This document shows, piece after piece, positions 23,229-26,956 of a stretch of 26,956 nt of DNA (its first letter is position 1; each line of letters opens with the position of its first letter). Origin of the DNA: Bacillota bacterium (GTDB taxonomy: Bacteria; Bacillota; Clostridia; Acetivibrionales; DTU013); assembly GCA_023435925.1 (NCBI GenBank), contig JAEZLF010000207.1, forward strand, positions 1 through 26,956, given 5' to 3'. The notes under the pieces were generated by a model that was not told where the DNA came from, did no database searches, and saw only the letters and a program-made list of their open reading frames with translations. The position numbers and the translations under genes were made by a program.

Positions 23229-23291
23229 GGTGTCCCCTATCACTATATTGGTGTCCCCTATCACTATATTGGTGTCCCCTTTCATTATATC
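23229..23291. repeat. Three tandem 21-bp repeats with TGTCCCC core
   Basis: Units at 23229-23249, 23250-23270 and 23271-23291. The first two are identical (GGTGTCCCCTATCACTATAT plus T); the third differs at three positions. With the GGGGACA repeats just upstream they can form alternative hairpins. The 355 bp between the ogt and metY genes holds no convincing gene. Confidence 0.85.
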
Positions 23292-23326
23292 AAACACCCG
23301 TACTCTTGTCTTTGTGAATATTACAC

Positions 23327-23356
23327 TTGACGATTGAGAAATGATTGTTATATTAT
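23327..23356 (+). promoter_or_regulatory. Putative metY promoter
   Basis: TTGACG (23327-23332), 18 bp spacer, TATTAT (23351-23356); a TATATT at a 16 bp spacer is an alternative -10. A TATAAT near 23369 could be a second start region. The leader to the ATG is about 95 nt. Confidence 0.5.
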
Positions 23357-23375
23357 CGATTCAACGTTATAATAT

Positions 23376-23397
23376 GCTGCAAGTACATTATTGCAGC
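23376..23397 (+). promoter_or_regulatory. Small leader hairpin upstream of metY
   Basis: GCTGCAA (23376-23382) and TTGCAGC (23391-23397) form a perfect 7 bp stem with an 8 nt loop, about 60 nt before the ATG. It could be an operator or a leader fold; it does not match a SAM riboswitch or T-box. Confidence 0.35.
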
Positions 23398-23457
23398 CGA
23401 TCAATACACTACAATTCATATCATTGCAACAGTAAATTAAAATAAGGAGTGACTGAA

Positions 23458-24729
23458 ATGAGTTCATGGAAAATTGAAACCAAATGTCTGCAGGAAGGCT
23501 ACAAACCGCAAAATGGAGATACCCGCGTACTGCCGATATTCCAGAGTACTACTTATAAATATGATTCAACCGAACACGTTGCCGCACTATTTGATCAAAC
23601 CGCAGAAGGCCACATGTACTCCAGGATCAGCAATCCAACTGTCTCCTGCGTTGAAGAAAAAATAGCAGCCCTTGAGGGTGGAGTTGGCGCACTGTGCACT
23701 TCTTCAGGGCAATCGGCAACTATGATTGCTATCATGAATATTTGCCAGAGCGGGGATCATATTGTTTCTTCCAGTAGCATATATGGCGGAACCTTTAATC
23801 TATTTGCCGTAACCCTGAAAAAAATGGGCCTTGAAGTAACCTTTGTTGACCAGGACAGCTCAGAGGAAGAACTCCAGGAGGCTTTCCGGCCTAACACCAA
23901 AGCACTGTTCGGCGAAACGATTGCAAACCCCCAGATCAGCGTACTGGACGTCCGGAAGTTTGCTCGTATTGCACATAAAAACGGTGTGCCGCTGATTGTG
24001 GACAACACCTTTGCAACACCTATATTACTGCGGCCTATCGAATACGGAGCCGACATCGTCACTCATTCCACCACAAAATACATGGATGGACACGCAGTAA
24101 GTGTTGGCGGAGTTGTCGTTGATTCCGGAAACTTTGACTGGACAAACGGGAATTTCCCTTTCATGACAGAACCTGATCCATCCTATCACGGAATCATCTA
24201 CTCGGAATCCTACGGTAAAGCGGCTTACATAGCCAAGGCCAGACTACAGTATATGAGAGACCTGGGAAGCTGTATGAGCCCAATGAACGCTTTTTTAACC
24301 AATCTCGGACTGGAAACGCTGCATCTGCGAATGGAAAGGCACTGTACCAATGCCCAAAAGGTAGCAGAGTACCTTGCTCAAAATGACAAAATTATTTCAG
24401 TTAGCTACCCGTCATTAAAAACCGACAAGTACCATGAGCTGGCGAATACCTATTTACCTAATGGCTGCTCCGGCGTAATATCCTTCAGAATAAAGGGCGG
24501 TCGTGAAGCTGCGATTCGTTTCATGGACAGTCTGAAGCTTGCAGCAATCGTTGTTCACGTAGCGGATGCAAGAACTGCCGTACTCCATCCAGCCAGCTCA
24601 ACCCACAGGCAAATGTCCGATGAGCAGCTGCTTGCAGCTGGTATTGAACCCGACATGATTCGATTATCTGTCGGCATCGAGAATGTAGACGATATCATAG
24701 AGGATATCCGCCAGGCACTGGAAAACTAA
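23458..24729 (+). CDS. metY: O-acetylhomoserine aminocarboxypropyltransferase (sulfhydrylase)
   Basis: PLP enzyme that makes homocysteine from O-acetylhomoserine and sulfide, in methionine synthesis. The 423-residue protein belongs to the Cys/Met metabolism PLP family: the N-terminal TRVLPIFQSTTYKY, MYSRISNPT, SSGQSATMIAI, VDNTFATP and the PLP-lysine motif STTKYMDGH are visible, and the C-terminal VVHVADARTAVLHPASSTHRQMS resembles OAH sulfhydrylases more than cystathionine enzymes. ATG at 23458 has AAGGAG 8 nt upstream; GTG at 23449 overlaps that site and is rejected. It is a single gene with its own promoter and terminator. Confidence 0.93.
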   Translation: MSSWKIETKCLQEGYKPQNGDTRVLPIFQSTTYKYDSTEHVAALFDQTAEGHMYSRISNPTVSCVEEKIAALEGGVGALCTSSGQSATMIAIMNICQSGDHIVSSSSIYGGTFNLFAVTLKKMGLEVTFVDQDSSEEELQEAFRPNTKALFGETIANPQISVLDVRKFARIAHKNGVPLIVDNTFATPILLRPIEYGADIVTHSTTKYMDGHAVSVGGVVVDSGNFDWTNGNFPFMTEPDPSYHGIIYSESYGKAAYIAKARLQYMRDLGSCMSPMNAFLTNLGLETLHLRMERHCTNAQKVAEYLAQNDKIISVSYPSLKTDKYHELANTYLPNGCSGVISFRIKGGREAAIRFMDSLKLAAIVVHVADARTAVLHPASSTHRQMSDEQLLAAGIEPDMIRLSVGIENVDDIIEDIRQALEN

Positions 24730-24753
24730 TCGATATCTATTCATTTACCGGCT

Positions 24754-24788
24754 AAAGATGCATATAAGCTATATATGCATCTTTTTTT
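24754..24788 (+). terminator. Rho-independent terminator of metY
   Basis: Perfect 13 bp stem AAAGATGCATATA (24754-24766) with 24772-24784, 5 nt loop, then TTTT continuing the run. It also overlaps the stop codon of the convergent DUF6320 gene (24769), so it may act on both transcripts, better for metY. Confidence 0.9.
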
Positions 24789-25431
24789 GCAGCTCCGCTT
24801 TGATGTTTTCCCCTTGGAAAATGAGAATGGCAGATAAAAATATTATACTTGCTGCCACAGATATCATGGATGGATAGGCCACGTTGACCAGATCAAACAG
24901 AATAAATAAAACCGGGATAATGCCAAACAGGCCGCCCAGCAGGAAATATGAAATGTAATTTCTGGCGCTGAGTCTCATGATCTTGGCTGTTATATACATG
25001 ACCAGTATGGCTGTAACACATAACATCGGGACAGCATAGTCCAGTGACCACCCCCTCCATCCAATTCTCCAGTCCCAAAGGATGGTTAACAATGACACGA
25101 TCAGAACCTGCCACATGATGGACTTTGTAATATTATTCCTTTTACGCAGAACCTCACTCAGGCTGAGCCACATACTGAGCAGGCCGAAAATAACAAACAT
25201 AGGCCAGTTGATACTGGTTGGCAGCATTTCATAAACCACGTAGCTGGCCACAATCGCAACAATGGAGATAAATACCAAAATGCGGATAACAAAATGTCTC
25301 TCAAAGGATGGCCGTATGACGGGATAAATATCATTGTCACTTCTGCTGTCCTCCGGCAGTATATTTCCACACAGGGGACACTTTTCTTTACTGTCCCGGA
25401 TATAAACCTTACAGTGATTACATAATACCAT
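24769..25431 (-). CDS. Zinc-ribbon membrane protein, DUF6320-like
   Basis: Membrane protein of 220 residues with an N-terminal zinc ribbon (Cys4, Cys7, Cys18, Cys21 in CNHC and CPLC) and about six hydrophobic segments from residue 45 on. The pattern matches DUF6320 proteins, usually encoded next to an HxxxDG acyltransferase in Clostridia, as here. Function is unknown. It lies 50 bp after the acyltransferase on the same strand and probably shares its transcript. Its end overlaps the metY terminator. Confidence 0.85.
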   Translation of the reverse strand: MVLCNHCKVYIRDSKEKCPLCGNILPEDSRSDNDIYPVIRPSFERHFVIRILVFISIVAIVASYVVYEMLPTSINWPMFVIFGLLSMWLSLSEVLRKRNNITKSIMWQVLIVSLLTILWDWRIGWRGWSLDYAVPMLCVTAILVMYITAKIMRLSARNYISYFLLGGLFGIIPVLFILFDLVNVAYPSMISVAASIIFLSAILIFQGENIKAELQKKMHI

Positions 25432-25481
25432 TGCACTACACTCCTAAAAAACGCATTGAACTGATACAGTGAACTCTGCCC

Positions 25482-26762
25482 TTACATGTTGGACGAAATC
25501 TCCACCTTTATTCCCATTTGGGAAAGTGATTCAAAAAATGTTCTCTGAATTTCCGTTTCCCGGTATGGTGAAGCAAAGCTTACAACCAGCCGATCCCCAT
25601 AGGTGCAAATTGCCATCTGAGGCCTTTTCACATTCGGTATAACACTAAACTGCCGTATATACCTGCCAAATTCCGGAGGCATGGAAATCCTCCCTACATT
25701 GGAAATCGCTGCAGTGACTCCCCGGTCTTTTATATTTTTGACCATCCGGATCGAAAAATCCTTCAATGGCAATGGAGCAATCCTGGCAAAGGGATTCATT
25801 TCAAGAGACATCAACCAGTTTAACTGTTCGTGCAGTCTTTCCTCCGCCAGCTCCTGCCGGAAGCTCTCGCTTACACTGCCGATAATATCCTGCAGGCTCG
25901 TACCTTCATCCCTGAACCGATACCCGATATTCATTGTGCTGAAAAAGTTTCTTGCTGTCACCGACTTAAAAAACTGCCGAAGATTAATAGGAACCGACAA
26001 AACTACCGGATTTTTTCTTCTGCGTATGGGCATCTCCTGGTAAATAGCATTAATCAGCAGGGATGACAGAAAGATGGTCAGCGTTGTATGATATTTATGA
26101 GCCTCCCCCAGAACTGCCGCAGCAGACATTGCGCCTTCTATTACACTTACCCTGTTTTCATCCAGTCTGGTTCCCCGGATGTGGTATGCTTTTTCGACCT
26201 TCTCTTTTTTATGCTCCCGTGCTGCCGGCTTTCGAGAATTTTTGCCCGGATAATGCCTGCTGAAGCTGTCATCCATTTTCTCGCTTACCGATGCACTATA
26301 GCTCAAATCCGGTGTTACACCCGCAAATTCATCCTTATGCCGAAGCAATAAATAATGATGTACCAGTGTTGTCATAAACCAAAAAGCACCTGTCCCGTCG
26401 GAAAGCGCATGAAATACTTCCAGATTGATTCTTTTTTTGTAGTAAGACACACGGAATAATAAACTCTTCTTATCTTTTCTGTAGATGGGTGCACATACAG
26501 GCAACTCTTCCTTTTCAACCATCGGGCGGATATCGCCGCTTTCAAAATAATACCAGAATATACCCCTTCTCAAAATGGATCTGTAGAAAGGGAACCTTTC
26601 CATTGCGGCATCCAGCGCACCTTGCAAAGCTTCGGGATCAACCGCTTCAAACATCTCACAGGCAATCCGGAACACCTTGGGATCTTTGTCGCTATAGGTC
26701 GCCGGAAAAATCTTGGAAGCGTTATCCAGTCTGCTCCATTCCACTCTTTTCGCCTGATTCAT
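25482..26762 (-). CDS. HxxxDG acyltransferase (alcohol acetyltransferase-like)
   Basis: Member of the condensation/CoA-dependent acyltransferase superfamily. The 426-residue protein (from ATG 26762) shows the catalytic HxxxDG motif as FHALSDGTG (His118, Asp122) and a later NFFSTMNIGYRF region; the second half carries the fold's usual SNVGRISMP-like strand. Relatives are annotated as alcohol acetyltransferases, but the true substrates are not established. GAGGA lies 6 nt before the ATG, and the ATG overlaps the stop codon of the upstream hydrolase (ATGA), so they are translated together. A start at 26789 has no better ribosome site. Confidence 0.85.
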   Translation of the reverse strand: MNQAKRVEWSRLDNASKIFPATYSDKDPKVFRIACEMFEAVDPEALQGALDAAMERFPFYRSILRRGIFWYYFESGDIRPMVEKEELPVCAPIYRKDKKSLLFRVSYYKKRINLEVFHALSDGTGAFWFMTTLVHHYLLLRHKDEFAGVTPDLSYSASVSEKMDDSFSRHYPGKNSRKPAAREHKKEKVEKAYHIRGTRLDENRVSVIEGAMSAAAVLGEAHKYHTTLTIFLSSLLINAIYQEMPIRRRKNPVVLSVPINLRQFFKSVTARNFFSTMNIGYRFRDEGTSLQDIIGSVSESFRQELAEERLHEQLNWLMSLEMNPFARIAPLPLKDFSIRMVKNIKDRGVTAAISNVGRISMPPEFGRYIRQFSVIPNVKRPQMAICTYGDRLVVSFASPYRETEIQRTFFESLSQMGIKVEISSNM

Positions 26763-26956
26763 ATCAATTCCTCGCTTTTGTCCTTGCAACAGCTTAAAAA
26801 CCAGTTTATGATTTCATAGCTCCTGACAACATACTCCGACTCCCATGGTCGTGAAAAAAAGCCATGAACCGCATCTTTCATACGATGCATTTTCACATGA
26901 TTGCCAAATTCCTTCAAACGTATTCCATAAGCCTCCCCTTCATCCCGGAGCGGATC
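26759..26956 (-). CDS. Alpha/beta hydrolase (HSL/esterase family), 5' part outside window
   Basis: The last 65 residues of a hydrolase entering from the right edge. The visible part starts with DPLRDEGEAYGIRLKEFG, the catalytic-Asp motif of fold-3 (HSL-type) esterases, and continues to MKDAVHGFFSRP with the catalytic His. The stop TGA at 26759-26761 overlaps the acyltransferase ATG. No start is visible. It heads the minus-strand set of hydrolase, acyltransferase and zinc-ribbon membrane protein. An esterase acting on acetyl or acyl esters is likely; the substrate is unknown. Confidence 0.8.
   Translation of the reverse strand, partial: DPLRDEGEAYGIRLKEFGNHVKMHRMKDAVHGFFSRPWESEYVVRSYEIINWFLSCCKDKSEELI

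Noticed and set aside
23229..23291. CRISPR array
   Set aside because: The three 21 bp units are directly abutting with no spacers, and no cas gene is nearby.
23076..23330. 84-residue open frame with repeated VPYHYIG
   Set aside because: It is a by-product of the 21 bp tandem repeat in an open frame, overlaps the ogt start, and lacks a ribosome site.
23331..23457. SAM riboswitch or T-box upstream of metY
   Set aside because: Only a 7 bp hairpin is present; neither the four-way junction of a SAM-I switch nor a T-box motif with terminator is seen.
1..26956. tRNA, rRNA, intact transposase, prophage or toxin-antitoxin genes
   Set aside because: None was recognised on either strand.

Overview
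The window looks like a chromosomal segment of an endospore-forming Clostridia (Bacillota), most likely Lachnospiraceae or a close relative. The grounds are strong AGGAGG-type ribosome binding sites, moderate-to-low GC, YesM/YesN-type two-component proteins, stand-alone sugar-binding lipoproteins, a LysM-GH18 protein of the spore-cortex type, and a DUF6320/acetyltransferase pair. This is inference from family content; no rRNA, tRNA or phylogenetic marker is present.

Layout. (1) 1-8 kb, carbohydrate sensing and use: a sugar-binding lipoprotein running off the left edge, a YesM-type histidine kinase, a convergent YesN-type response regulator, a GH95-like glycoside hydrolase and an AraC regulator. 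(2) 8-10.3 kb: a MerR regulator with two HTH modules in one chain, then an ABC-2 exporter (ATPase and permease). (3) 10.3-14 kb, accessory patchwork: a broken small HTH gene, a membrane-anchored PAF-acetylhydrolase-like esterase, a LytTR-DUF3021 pair and a cupin protein. Two direct copies of a 134-146 bp multi-hairpin repeat bracket the last three genes. (4) 14-17 kb: a PstS-like lipoprotein and a LipO-like sugar-binding lipoprotein, both without permease or ATPase genes beside them. (5) 17.2-20.2 kb, uronate catabolism: a GntR/FCD regulator, kduI and kduD, with two identical CTTGTATACAAG palindromes upstream of the regulator. (6) 20.2-24.8 kb, housekeeping: a LysM-GH18 hydrolase, endonuclease IV, methylguanine methyltransferase and O-acetylhomoserine sulfhydrylase, with a repeat-rich gap at 23.1-23.3 kb. 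(7) 24.8-27 kb: a tightly spaced minus-strand set of alpha/beta hydrolase (5' part outside the window), HxxxDG acyltransferase and zinc-ribbon membrane protein.

How the parts work together. The kinase and regulator probably sense an extracellular sugar and control uptake and hydrolase genes. The AraC gene sits upstream of the GH95-like gene, whose promoter carries an inverted repeat just upstream of its -35, so AraC activation of the hydrolase is a reasonable reading. GntR, KduI and KduD form a textbook branch converting pectin- or glycosaminoglycan-derived unsaturated uronate to 2-keto-3-deoxygluconate.

The least explained parts are the paired three-hairpin repeats and the cassette between them, the nested-hairpin block before the cupin gene, the GGGGACA/TGTCCCC repeat cluster, and the hydrolase-acyltransferase-zinc ribbon set. 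No new defence system, CRISPR array, phage or intact transposase was seen.
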